A stretch of DNA of 32,082 bases from Phoronis australis (taxonomy: Eukaryota > Phoronida > Phoronidae), in the NCBI GenBank assembly GCA_002633005.1, contig NMRA01001228.1, positions 5,606 to 37,687 of the forward strand, read 5' to 3'. The position numbers and the translations under genes were made by a program. The notes under the pieces were generated by a model. That model did no database searches and was not told the origin of the DNA. It saw only the letters and a list, made by a program, of their open reading frames with translations. Positions 1-9,985 of the stretch are shown one piece after another. The first letter of the stretch is position 1. Each line of letters starts with the position of its first letter.

Positions 1-900
1 CAGAACGTCGTACGAGATGGAATCGCTTCCTGGGCTGCTGTTTTTCTTACACTTAGAAAGTGTTCGCCTGATCTCAAATGGCTTTATTTCAGCAAGCATT
101 TGGTGGTCATCTCCGCGTTCTTGCGTAATTGTGTTAAGGGTATTGAACAGATGTGCTTTTCGGACCATTGCACAGTCCACGAGGCGTTTTGTCATATTGC
201 AGAAGATCGGGCCTTCGTGCATCCTGTGGGTTCTCTCTAGAGTTTTGGCAAACACTGTGGCCTTGTCTGAGTTAGAGGAAGCAGTTTTGTTGTCATGAAT
301 CAGTGGTTTTGCACTCTGGTGGTTGCGAGTGCCCGTGCCTGTAATCCTCTTAAAGGCCTGCCAAAAACCTTTGCCCCTTTCCTTATTAAGAGATTCACAG
401 TATTGCATGTACGATTACCTTTTCTCCTGCTTGACAGCGTTCTCGACGCGTCTTTTCAGTACGTTATAGATGTTACGGTAGATCGGGTTGTCAGGGTAGA
501 CCTGGGTCTTGCACCTGATTTTCCGTTTCAGCCGGATAAGCATCAGTGTGTCTGCTGAGCACCGCCATGTGAATGGGCGTATCTTCACAGTGGTACAGTT
601 TTTATCCAATGCGTTGTTTATAGCATTGCTTAGCGCTTGAGAGGCGTGATCAATATTGGCTGGAGTGCGGAGTGGGCTCTCCGTACTAATTATGTTGGTC
701 TCCACATCCCTCTGAAATTGTTGCCAGTTGGTTTTCTTAAATGAGCGCTTGTAAGCGTGAGGGAGGGAGTCGAGCCGGCCTCTGGCGTTATCTAGTTTCA
801 CGTGTACCGGTAGGTGGTCACTCATGAGGTCGCCCCTAACCTCGCATTCATGCACTGAGCTGAGTAGACCCCGACGCCGACGGTTAACCGTTTTATTGAT
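1..900 (-). pseudogene. 5'-truncated APE-type LINE remnant (endonuclease C-terminus to start of reverse transcriptase)
   Basis: Read on the minus strand, this is part of a non-LTR retrotransposon ORF2. The frame opens just after a stop at 901-903. It contains the apurinic-type endonuclease terminal motif SDHLPV (complement of about 805-825), which precedes the last strand of that nuclease fold. A basic, helical linker follows, rich in RLK, RVEN and KRR patches. The start of the RT domain then appears near the window edge as KCKKNSSPGSDSISYDVL, the usual 'K..SPG.D.I..' entry to RT motif 1. Frames shift around 300-415, so it is not intact. The N-terminal endonuclease is missing upstream, and the rest of the RT lies left of the window. 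The order endonuclease then RT is established for Jockey/CR1/RTE-like elements; the exact clade is not decided. Confidence 0.82.
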
Positions 901-1604
901 TTACCTAGTTTTAGTTTCTGCGTTTGCCGCCAGATGTCACTACGTCCAGTAATACGGACATTTTTAGCACACGCGCTTCTTCGTTCGTGAGCGTTTTTGG
1001 CTCGCGCGCTTTTATCATATTAGGGCCGGGATCAAAATCTTTCTACTCGAAATAGAGCTCGAATTTGGCATTTTACGTTCAATTTGTGTGCACGTTCAAG
1101 ATAAAAAATTACTATTTTGTGCTCGAGTACATTATGGTCTTTATGAAAATGAGTTTCTAGTCCAAGTTCGCATTTAACCTCTAGATTTGAACTAAAAACA
1201 CGAGTAAAAACTCAATATTTCGATTGAAAACTCGAAATTCCGAGTTCAGACTTGAACTCTTAGCCTTAGTGCAAATTAAGTGCCATTTAGTGCAAATTAT
1301 GATTAGATAGTTATTCACGTCGAGTAAAGAACGGTGGACATTGAGTTAGCACAAACGTAGGGTAGAAAATATGAAATATCATTTCGAGTTCGATCTCCAA
1401 TAAAAATACTAGACAACGGGCCTAGATTTGTGGTTGACAATGAAAAACTGTGTGTTCAAAGACTCTGACCGGATACTTTAGTCAAAGTTTACTCCTTACG
1501 TCTTCAAAATAGTAAGTTAATATTTTCTATGTCCACGATCGGACAGTTGCTCAGTGGATTACTGAAAAAGACATCGACGACAAAGAAATCATTGGTTAAA
1601 CTGT
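901..1604. other. Non-coding AT-rich stretch with CTCGAA/TTCGAG words
   Basis: No gene is recognised. From about 1045 to 1400 the hexamers CTCGAA, TTCGAG and GAGTTC recur in both orientations more than expected for such AT-rich DNA. Similar wording returns at 9040-9075 and 31725-31745, so this may be decayed copies of one repeat family. Confidence 0.4.
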
Positions 1605-1928
1605 TTTGCACTCAAATTCATTATATAAATATTTCAAGGAAAATGAAGCCTAACTTGTCTGCCAGCGGCAAGATTACAATACACGTGTTTTGGTCAAACG
1701 TAAATGAAACGACTTAATTTGAATGTCATGAAGAATAAATTTTATTTTCATGTAACAAGTCTCCGCTTTGCACTCAAATTCATTATATAAAGATTTCAAG
1801 GAAAATGAAGCCGAACTTGTCTGCCAGCGGCAAGATTACAATACACGTGTTTGGGTTAAACGTAAATGAAACGACTTAATTTGAATGTCATGAAGAATAA
1901 ATTTTATTTTCATGTAACAATTCTCCGC
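1605..1928 (+). repeat. Two-copy tandem repeat, 162-bp unit
   Basis: Copy 1 (1605-1766) and copy 2 (1767-1928) align end to end at a constant offset of 162 bases, with only a handful of substitutions (for example 'tataaatatt' against 'tataaagatt'). Both contain the segment from 'cactcaaattcattatata' to 'catgtaacaa'. The short open frame running through copy 1 (1529-1717) has no recognisable protein content and is not maintained in copy 2. This looks like a satellite-like or recent local duplication. Confidence 0.92.
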
Positions 1929-2723
1929 CCCACATTACAAGATTAATATAACATGTATTGAAAGCCATATATCAAAATCCAACTTAATGCATACCAAGAA
2001 ACTTAGCAGTAACGCCGGTGTCCATTCTGTAGACGTAGAAATCTCGCAAAGGAAACTAGCGTGACCGCGTGCTTCCATGGTACCTTGCGAAGTCTTGCGT
2101 GATTTTGCGTTTTCCCGAGGTTCACTCATCTACGGAGCGCGCGCCCAGTGTTGGGCACACAGACACAACAAGAAGGACATCAATGTTATTTCTATGCTTT
2201 CCGTTGTCTAATTCTTTTGATTTTTCTAGCAAACATAAAATAGTTAATTTACACGACCATGAATGCGCATAAATAAACGTAATATTTCCGATTGTTTGAC
2301 ACGTTTATTACACGGGTTACTATAGACATGACCAATGCTGCGTAATGGAACTGTGAATTTTGTGAATTCACATAAATCTTTGTTAAAACAAACACAGTTC
2401 TGTTGGAGTACGTTTTAAGCTTCTAATGAACACAGTTCATTTCAAAGACAACGTTAAGACAATTGTCACTGTCAACACGTTTTGCATTGAACACTACTTG
2501 GTACGAACAAATTACAAATAATCAAACCATTCTCTTCTGTATTCTTATGGAAATATTGGAGATAAAACATTGTAATTGAGCAGCAATGAGCAATTTAGAG
2601 GTGTAAATTAAACTTGCTGACTACAACTGAAAGCTAAGCTACTGTGGTAATGACATGGGAATAAATGTTAAGCCATTCTCGCAGTTAAAACCAAAAGGTA
2701 CTTTAAAGCAGATGACGGACAGC
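1929..2723. other. Non-coding AT-rich stretch
   Basis: Nothing gene-like is recognised. Short open frames at 1935-2272 lie on opposite strands over the same bases and show no domain. Confidence 0.35.
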
Positions 2724-2862
2724 TATCTTGTTCACTCTGTTCGTCGACACTAGGTAGCGTGCACGGCGCGGTTCTTACTCGGTCTGCAGGTAGACAATCC
2801 AGCAGAATGGAGAGGCTTGACCAAGCACCTTGGCCTACATTCTACAGCTGTTGACGTCACAC
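2724..2862 (+). repeat. Dispersed repeat copy A (inverted relative to copy B)
   Basis: This segment matches the reverse complement of 5011-5112. Shared blocks include 'atcttgttca', 'ctgttcgtcgaca', 'cttgacca' and 'tacattctacagctg', ending in 'cgtcacac'. Copy A carries about 35 extra bases in the middle. Similarity fades on both sides, so the two form diverged inverted arms enclosing about 2.1 kb. No family is recognised. Confidence 0.75.
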
Positions 2863-5010
2863 CACCGTTTCTAGGTCACCATTATAATCTAGTACACTAA
2901 AACAACCCAAACAAACGCTTCCATCCCTAAAGAAATCAAAAGCAATGGTTTACAGAGCTAGATAGCTTTGAATTGGACTTCAAATATGAGTGAAACATTT
3001 ACCTTATTCCTGAATGTGAATTGTTTAATTTCAGAGTGGAGGACTTCAACTTATATTTGAATCACTCTCATGAGGATGGTGGAATACATTATCCTAAACA
3101 TCAAGAAATGACGTCAGTTTTAATTAAACAAAACACAGAATGCTGTTGCATTGTGAAATATGATAAGGATATTTTAAATTTGTTTTGTACTTTCAAAACA
3201 ATGCAAGTTAAAGTAATTGTTGATGTTTCATCACTGTGATTGTGAAGTCATTCGAAACTCATTTTGACAGTTCACTTCCTTTTGTACTGCTAATGCTATT
3301 TTCAAACATGGGTACATCTTTGAAATGACAGAAAGTATGTATTATTTGATTATCCAATTTAACAGATTTTGTTTGTAATGATTGAATGGCCTATTATTTT
3401 GGACACATGGGTAATATTCCTGCCTCACAGATTGTACAGGCATTCTCATTATTCTAATTCAGTCAATTCTTACGAGAGCTGTAGTAAACTTCTCTTATCA
3501 ACAGCACTTCATTTCTTACCGACTCGGTTCTTTATCCACCGAGGATATAGCTTATCCTGTGAATGACGTATATTTCTCTTGAATATTCATGAGTTTTCTA
3601 TGGTTTGAGTTTATATTACTCCATAGCTAGAGTTCGCTTTTACTATTATGATTTGTTCAAAGGATTACTGATACTAGAAACTGAATTAGTAAGAAGGGGA
3701 TTGGTGATAAATGAGAAGGCTCACGCGAAATGTGAGGTATGCGGAAGGAAACTTGAATTTTAAGTTATCTTCACGTTGGGTGTAATATGTATTTCATTAT
3801 TAATAATGAGGTTGCATTGTAAAATCAGCCTTGTTGTTAAAACTAAACAAATTGTTATGTTCTACAGCTGTTTAATCTTTATGTGTTTCCAAATTGTAAA
3901 GACAAATGATCAATCCACAAATTTGTGTATGATAAAGAGCTCTCTCTAAAACCATACTGGACACATTAAATGGCATATCCTGGCAAGCCAATTCGACTAG
4001 GGCCTAGTATTGTTCAGTATCTGTCTCGCAACGACAAGCATTTAGCCTGAAAAAATCACGGGGTCTCACAGAAAATACACAACGATATCTCGCAAAATAT
4101 TGCTTTCCTAACAAGATTGCATTATTGAACTCGACCCCAGGTCTCAGCCAATAATCAAGCGCGAAATGTCACTCCTCTTGAAAACCTGAATTCTCCTATA
4201 AAATGACTAAAAGCAATTTGGGATGAATTTCATAATGGTTGGACAATTGGCAAAATCTCGGGCGGAACGTGGGTTTGTAACTGCTTTAAAAGCTGGTGTG
4301 GTTGCAGAGTCAGGAGGCACATGCTTCAAAAGGTTTGCAACGTTATAGGCGACAAATTAGATTCACCTCATTGCATAATTAAAAAAGCTGAACTATAAAC
4401 AGCTAGGTATAGGTAGAAACTTCTCACAGAAAAATACCCGACAGAATGTGTAATCTCAACAATATGGGGGATTATGTAACAGCTAAAGGTGAACCATCAT
4501 AGCTCTTTATGCATTTTTGACAAAAAGGATAAATTTTTATTATCCTAATTCACCTGATTTCAAAGGCACTCACTCAGTCGTGTTTGCCAAAACTCCAAGA
4601 CTTATATCGTTGAAACTGAAGTTTACCATATGGTGAAATGATTTATTATATTAAGTTTATTGGGTGAACGTTAAGTAGCAAGTATTGCACAATCAATTCG
4701 ATGACAAATTAGACTATTGAACAACAAAAATCGGCTTATTTGACCGACTTAGATGTCGGTCACCATGGTTACACAGTCATTGAATATACTCGCATTTAGG
4801 CCAAGCAACCACAACAGTTTTGTAGATTTTTTTAACGTTTTCATCTTGATTATTATATTTAATCAATGATTATTACAAAGGAGATTTTTAAACAGAGTTG
4901 ATTCAACGTCGGACACAAAGATTTCTTTTCCACACAAATTCGCCACTCATCAGGGACATACGCTTCCTGGTTCATGAACTTTCTTGACCTGTGGCAAGTC
5001 GCACTCCATG
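2863..5010. other. Non-coding stretch between inverted repeat arms
   Basis: No domain-bearing reading frame is seen. An acceptor-like 'ttgtttaatttcag' at about 3021-3034 precedes a 68-codon open frame ending at 3239, but its protein has no recognisable features. The base composition is AT-rich throughout. Confidence 0.35.
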
Positions 5011-5112
5011 CGTGTGACGCAAGCAGCTGTAGAATGTACAGGGTCAAAGTGTCTGGTCAAGATTCTCCATACTGCACTGCATCTACTGTCGACGAACAGA
5101 TTGAACAAGATG
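5011..5112 (-). repeat. Dispersed repeat copy B (inverted relative to copy A)
   Basis: The minus strand of this segment aligns with 2724-2862 across four conserved blocks, with a gap of about 35 bases. It has no coding capacity that is shared between the two copies. Confidence 0.72.
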
Positions 5113-5449
5113 GCGGGTCGGCATCCAGGCTCTCTATAGCACCCTTTGATTTTAGCTGTGATTATGGTTTAAACTTTGTCCCTGTAACTTGGTAAACGTT
5201 AATCAATATTAATTTTCTGGTTCTTGTCTTTCTCAGTAATGGACTATTCATTTTCACGAACCTCATCCAAAATATTGTTACAATCTTATTAAGTGTAACT
5301 AGAGATTGTACTCCCTACTGCGGGTTTGTCTCACAACAATTACGTGGAGAAGGGGGCTGGGGGATTGGCGACGGACAAGGGGGTCAGAAATTGACGAAGT
5401 TGAATTTTTCTAGTGTCAAAACTGTACCAAAGTTCTATGCCGGCTCCTG

Positions 5450-6110
5450 TCAGTCAATCAATCAGTGCCCGTCACCCCTACCAGGGTATAGGCCACGAAT
5501 CGGAGATTTCCATTTTGTTCTGTCCTGGGCGATTTATTCTAGCTGTCTCCATGAGTATCCTAACCTCCCCATGTCATCGGTGATGTACCTTCTCTCATTC
5601 CTGGTCTGCCTCTATTTCTTTTACCCTGTGGGTTTCACTTTAATGCGTGTCTGGTGGAAGTGCTACTTGTTGGTCTTCTTAGTGTATGTCCAATCCCGCG
5701 CCATTTCCTTCGGCCGATCTCCTCTTCCACTGGTGTCTGTCCTGTTCTTTCCCACAATTCTTCATTTCTTATCCTTTCTGGCCACTGTATCCTCAAAATT
5801 TTTCTCAGGCCTGAATTGACAAAAGTTTGCAGTCTCTCGAAGTTTGTTTTTGTATTTTTCCAGGTCTCTGATCCATATAACCCATATAACAGTACTGATT
5901 TCACGTTTGAGTTGAACAATCTCAATTTTGTTTTCAGTGAGAGTTTCCTAGCTTTCCATACTTTCATTAGTTGGTAAAATGCAGTTCTGGCTTTGGCAAT
6001 TCTTGCTCGTGTGTCAGCTTCGATCCCCCTTTTTATCTATCTTACTGCCAAGGTATGTGAAATGTTCAACTTCCTCCAGGCCCTGTTAGTGGTGTGTATT
6101 TATTGTGCCG
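5450..6110 (-). pseudogene. LINE ORF2 C-terminal remnant with 3' end (RTE-like)
   Basis: Minus-strand translation gives the post-catalytic part of a LINE polyprotein. In order it shows EEVEHFTYLGSKIDKKG, then after a frameshift EADTRARIAKARTAFYQ, then KLRLFNSNVKSVLLYG, SETWK, LRKILRIQWPERIRNEELW, GRRKWRGIGHTLRRP, an in-frame stop, NPQGKRNRGRPGMRE, another frameshift, and DDMGRLGYSW, ending in AQDR-like residues. This order (thumb, then the 'YLGS', 'LLYGSETW' and 'RRKWRWIGHTLRR' blocks) is characteristic of the endonuclease-reverse transcriptase family common in invertebrate genomes. At least two frameshifts and two stops show it is dead. The TGATTGATTGACTGA-type tail (complement of about 5450-5470) resembles a LINE 3' terminus. 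The catalytic RT core is absent, as expected for 5' truncation. Confidence 0.9.
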
Positions 6111-6886
6111 TGGGGTGAGCATCTCTGCCGAAGACGTACAAAAACTACTCTTGAAACCTATTTTGTCCCACTTCACGATTCCTACTTTATCATAATTTTT
6201 GTGAAGAAAATATCACCACACTCTCTCTCCTACTCTTTGATTTGAAAGAAGTTGAAGACATATATCTATCCCTTATTTAGCGTAAACGTCAAATTGCTCC
6301 AGGTGTTTGTAATGGAAGGTAATATCATTATCCCAGTATGTTTTGGCTATTTTGACCTTTTTAACTCTTTTATTTAACATGAGTGACTTCGTTTAAATTG
6401 TGCATGTTAGGATGACTGAGACAAATATTTTTGATCAATAAGGACACGAAGTACATGAAGTTTAAATTTCTACATTTTGTCACTTCATTTACGAACAACA
6501 CGACTGTAGCATCCATAGAAATTATTTCCTTATATAAACACGACGTACGTGTCCGATAAACTACGATTCACTGACTCACAAACCAAGCTCAACGACCGCT
6601 AAAGACGGCTCCGGATTCTCTTACACTGCTTGCGCAAGCAAAACTACAACTCCCAGTCAGTCTTTTAAATGAAGTAAGCATGCTTTCGCTCTGGTGAACC
6701 ATGTTTTTAACTCTTTTTTTTTATTTATTTTCATGCAAATGAAAATTAACTACCGTGCCGATCCTAAAAACACAAAAACATAAAAAAACGACTTGAAACA
6801 AATACGAGAGGTTATTAAATACGACTGCTTCACACCTAAACGCAGTTCGACCACATAAACATACGTTTATTTTGATTAAATTTGCG
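6111..6886. other. Upstream region of the signal-peptide exon
   Basis: No coding content is recognised. It contains a perfect 12-base palindrome, GCTTGCGCAAGC, at 6628-6639, and a T-rich run near 6712-6730. If 6950 is a genuine first exon, the last few hundred bases are its promoter-proximal region. Confidence 0.4.
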
Positions 6887-6894
6887 TATAAATA
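6887..6894 (+). promoter_or_regulatory. TATA box for the 6950 exon
   Basis: TATAAATA lies 63 bases upstream of the ATG at 6950, which would place transcription start near 6917 and leave a 5' leader of about 33 bases. Position and sequence fit a focused animal core promoter. Expression evidence is not available here. Confidence 0.5.
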
Positions 6895-6949
6895 CCTGAC
6901 TAAAGTGTTAACCTTTACAGTTGGTGGGTGTACGTTACACTGATTAGCT

Positions 6950-7032
6950 ATGCGCGCTCTAACACCTGTTCATCTCGCTGTGATTTTTCTGCATGGGTGT
7001 TTTGTTGTACAAAATGTCAACGCAAGAAGCAA
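6950..7032 (+). CDS. First coding exon encoding a signal peptide (secreted protein, possibly the carboxypeptidase)
   Basis: The ATG at 6950 follows an in-frame stop (6941-6943). It opens a 27-codon exon beginning MRALTPVHLAVIFLHG and ending VQNVNARS plus two bases (AA). The residues form a textbook signal peptide: a short basic start, a hydrophobic core LAVIFLHGCFVV, and a V-N-A site for signal peptidase. The exon ends at a perfect donor, AA|GTAAGT (7033-7038). A TATA box sits upstream. The leftover two bases give a phase that fits the candidate exon at 29640, which in turn fits the M14 exon at 30495. A single secreted carboxypeptidase gene is therefore possible, but would need a 22.6-kb first intron. 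It could equally be the start of an unrelated secreted protein whose other exons I did not recognise. Confidence 0.55.
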
Positions 7033-7038
7033 GTAAGT

Positions 7039-7484
7039 CAATTTTTATTTGCTATAAGTCCACGTGGTAATCAATGTACCAAAGCGACGCCGACGGCAAT
7101 GCGGTGCATTGTGTTTGGTGATGGACCATCTTTCGTCCAAACTCAGATTTCTGCACGATAACACGCAGTATTAACTTCATACGTATTTAATTATGATGGA
7201 GCTCAGGCACTCACAGGCGACAAAAGATCAGTTGTGTCTCATTACTTGCACACTTTGATGGCTCTGCAAAAATTATTGTGTTGTATCGCTGTTTAGTACC
7301 AAATATCTCGTTTTAGTACAATTTTAACAACGCAAACGTGAAAGCGCGCGTGCCTCCAAACATGCTGAACCATTTACAGCTTGCACACAACACTTCGTTT
7401 TCAAGAATAATAGAGCAAGTGATGGGTTACGCTACAAACTAAATTAGTAGTATTGCGAGTAAAGCAATGTCATGCAGCACTATA
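7039..7484. other. Non-coding stretch
   Basis: No gene or repeat is recognised. It would be the beginning of intron 1 if the 6950 exon is used. Confidence 0.35.
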
Positions 7485-8772
7485 CCAAGAGCCCAGTTTC
7501 AGCAGTACTTGCTTGGTTAGTCTTGATCACATCACTATGTCTGAACGAAGGCTGGTCTCGACTACTTCTTATACAAAACCAGTCGCTTATGCAGGTCCAC
7601 CATTAACGTCAATCCGCCCCTGTTTTATCCAAAATATCGCTTCTTTCATGTTGTTTCCAAGTGTCACCTCCTTCACGTGGGAAACCAGTGAATCTTGTAC
7701 CTCGCGTCACCCTTTGGTCCTTCTTCAGCTCCTTCTCCAAGTGTACCACTACCGTTCCTAAGACTTTATCGTGTGGCCAAGTGTACCGCCCTCCTGCAAG
7801 AGCCACTGAACATGACGATAACACATTGCTGGTGCTTTGCACAACTCCACATGAGGGATCATCTGGGAGTCCCTACAAGTTTTTAGGGCTTGGTAGTACG
7901 TCGTAAACAGATCTCAGCAGAAACCTCAACCTTCCTGCATTGACCAGATTTCTTACCACTTAGCTGCTAACCTCTTTCTTCCTGTTGTAACTTTGACATT
8001 GGCTTGCTGAATCTTCTCATGGCTGCTATTCCTGAAAGTCATCACCTGAGGCACCTTCCCCAATTTGTATTTTTCCACCACTGAATAAAGAAGCAACTGA
8101 AATTTGGACCTTGTATCATACAATCTTATGTTGGTGAAAGTCCTGGGTACTCTAAGCTTCTCAGGTAAGCATTAATGAATCTCTCAATCCTCTCTGCTGT
8201 CGACATTGTCACATCGTAAATCATTAGTGGCCACGATATTAGGGGTAATACGCCTTGTTGGTGTATAAAAGATTTGTATTTACCTGGCAGGCTACACTTG
8301 CCCACCAATGTCATCCATTGCTCCACCTGGCCTCTAACAGCTAACACGTTGACCACACTCTTTACTGGTATCTGCGAGACTTTTAGTATGATATTGTCAC
8401 CGATCACCTCGCCATTTTTTTAGCACCAGGCTTCTTGATTTTGATGCTTTGAACTTCATCCTTGCCCAGTCAATTGCTTCCGTAAGGACCTGTAACATCC
8501 ATTTCCTCTCAATCCATGAATGCTCTGGCCAGCGGTTGTTTGACTCCTGATCCCATCCAAGGCCCTCTGTACTTCTTTTCAAATGACTTCACCAACAAGT
8601 TCATTGCTGTTGAAAACAGTATCACAGACGCTGTGATGATTCCGACTTTTAGCCTCTGCCACCTTGCTATGTAGTCACCACGCGAGAACCTCATCTTCAA
8701 ATTGTCGAAATGAGCTTGCAACATCACTTGAATCTTTGCTGTAATTTTGTAATTCTGTTGACTAAGCATCAC
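7485..8772 (-). pseudogene. Non-LTR retrotransposon remnant: RT catalytic region, thumb and nuclease-like tail
   Basis: Minus-strand translation shows the blocks of an invertebrate RT family in order. They are YIARWQRLKVGIITASVILFSTAMNL (palm), VKQPLARAFMD (catalytic motif, normally AFMDD), AIDWARMKFKASKSRSLVLKK, LPGKYKSFIHQQGVLPLISWPLMIYDV, KVPQVMTFRNSSHEKIQQA, GRYTWPHDKVL, and finally LMVDLHKRL and TSLRSDIVM. The last block resembles a PD-(D/E)XK nuclease signature with P changed to S and the expected glutamate replaced. Several frameshifts and stops break it. A 12-base insertion at 8500-8511, containing a stop, separates the two catalytic aspartates. An RT followed by a restriction-like nuclease suggests an R2/NeSL/Hero-type LINE; that clade call is inference. 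It is 5'-truncated near 8772. Confidence 0.82.
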
Positions 8773-8775
8773 AAG

Positions 8776-8808
8776 CTTGCGCGCAATTGAGCAACACGCA
8801 TGCGCAAG
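8776..8808. repeat. Short inverted repeat CTTGCGC...GCGCAAG
   Basis: CTTGCGC (8776-8782) is the exact complement of GCGCAAG (8802-8808), separated by 19 bases that include a GCATGCGC core. It lies immediately upstream of the truncated retrotransposon end. Confidence 0.6.
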
Positions 8809-9664
8809 AACTAATTTTGCAGAAATTATCTCAGTAACTATCAGTTACGTGTCTATGTCAGAGACTTTGCACTTTTGTTCAAGTGAGCTCTAATTATTTT
8901 TCACAAAATCTTCTGTGGAGCGTAAGAACAAATTTGTGACTGTGTTCTTCTTAGTCACTCTTCATAAAACAGACCCCTGGACTCGACTCCTTTGTCAAGA
9001 TTATTGTGTACTTAATGAAAGGTTGTAAGCAACAAAATCGATTTCAAGTTCGAGATTTCGAGTTCTTAAAAGTTCAAGTAAGCACGTTTAACGTTGCAGA
9101 CACCAGTTTTTGTTTCGGAACGATTATTTCATGAAAATTGCCCCCTCCTCCCCCCAACGTCAACCAAAATAATTTTCAGAAGCGATTGGAAACAATTTTA
9201 ATCTTTTTATTAGTTAACTGCAATTTTGGTTACAATATCGTTTTTACGACAGGAAATTTACCGCATTCGTGGGATTGTTGTTGGATGGGATATATTAACC
9301 TTGACCTTTATAAAGTAGTAATATGTGATTTTATTACAAATCACCAATTTTCGCTGTTGTCTGCCAGCCATTCGCTGAAATTAAGGCAGGTGACTTCACC
9401 AATAAAATACGCTTAAAATATTCCTAGATTGAAATGGGATTTAACCAAGCTAGTACTCCGTTTGACAGCGGCGGCGTAGGTTCCAAGGTCGAATTCGGGC
9501 TGGGTGGCTATCTTAGAAAACCACATTTCTCGACGTTAATTGTAACTGTAATAAGTGAACACCTTAGTTTAGCTTATTATGGTTCTGTAACCACGAGGAA
9601 GCTGTCCCATCATAGCACGGGCCGTGTTAGTTGGGATGTGTCGCCCGTGGGTATTTTCTCTAGT
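8809..9664. other. Non-coding stretch
   Basis: It holds a TTCGAG-rich patch (9040-9075) resembling 1045-1400 and a C-rich run near 9140-9157. The open frame 9434-9679 runs into the G-tract of the next repeat and has no recognisable domain. Confidence 0.35.
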
Positions 9665-9980
9665 CGTAGGCGAATTTAGGGGGGGGGGGCAGAGGCGCGG
9701 ACCCCCTCCCCTTTGGCTGCAGCAAGGAAAATGAAACAGCAACAGCATGAAGTGTGAAGAAAAAGATAGCTTAGCAACCAGGGCCGTTAGCGGGTAGAGT
9801 GTCTAAGATCCCAGCGGAATCGTGTTCCCGTTTTTTTTCAATAGATTTTCTGAACGGAAGGTCCACATCCTCGGCCCCCTGAACTTTCAGGCCCCCTGTG
9901 AACATACAATCGCGCTTGGACCTTATTCCCCGAGGGCAACATGTTGGGTCCCCCCTTATGGTATCCTAGATCCGCCACTG
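9665..9980. mobile_element. Short non-autonomous TIR element (MITE), hAT-like ends
   Basis: The left end CGTAGGCGAATTTAGG (9665-9680) pairs with the reverse complement of the right end, CAGTGGCGGATCTAGG (from 9980 leftward), at 11 of 16 positions. G-tracts follow inside both ends. The pentamer CTAGT immediately flanks both sides (9660-9664 and 9981-9985) and could be a target duplication. The end sequence CAGTGGCGGATCTAGG followed by G-rich DNA resembles MITE ends seen in many invertebrate genomes. hAT elements normally duplicate 8 bases, so the superfamily is uncertain. There is no transposase inside; at 316 bases it is a non-autonomous copy. Confidence 0.6.
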
Positions 9981-9985
9981 CTAGT

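Noticed and set aside
1529-1717. Open frame of 62 codons
   Set aside because: It runs into the 162-bp tandem repeat and is not kept in the second copy.
3035-3239. Possible terminal exon after a good acceptor at 3034
   Set aside because: The encoded 68 residues show no family features and no partner exon was found.
5391-5977. Plus-strand open frames with hydrophobic stretches
   Set aside because: They are antisense to the clear minus-strand LINE coding remnant.
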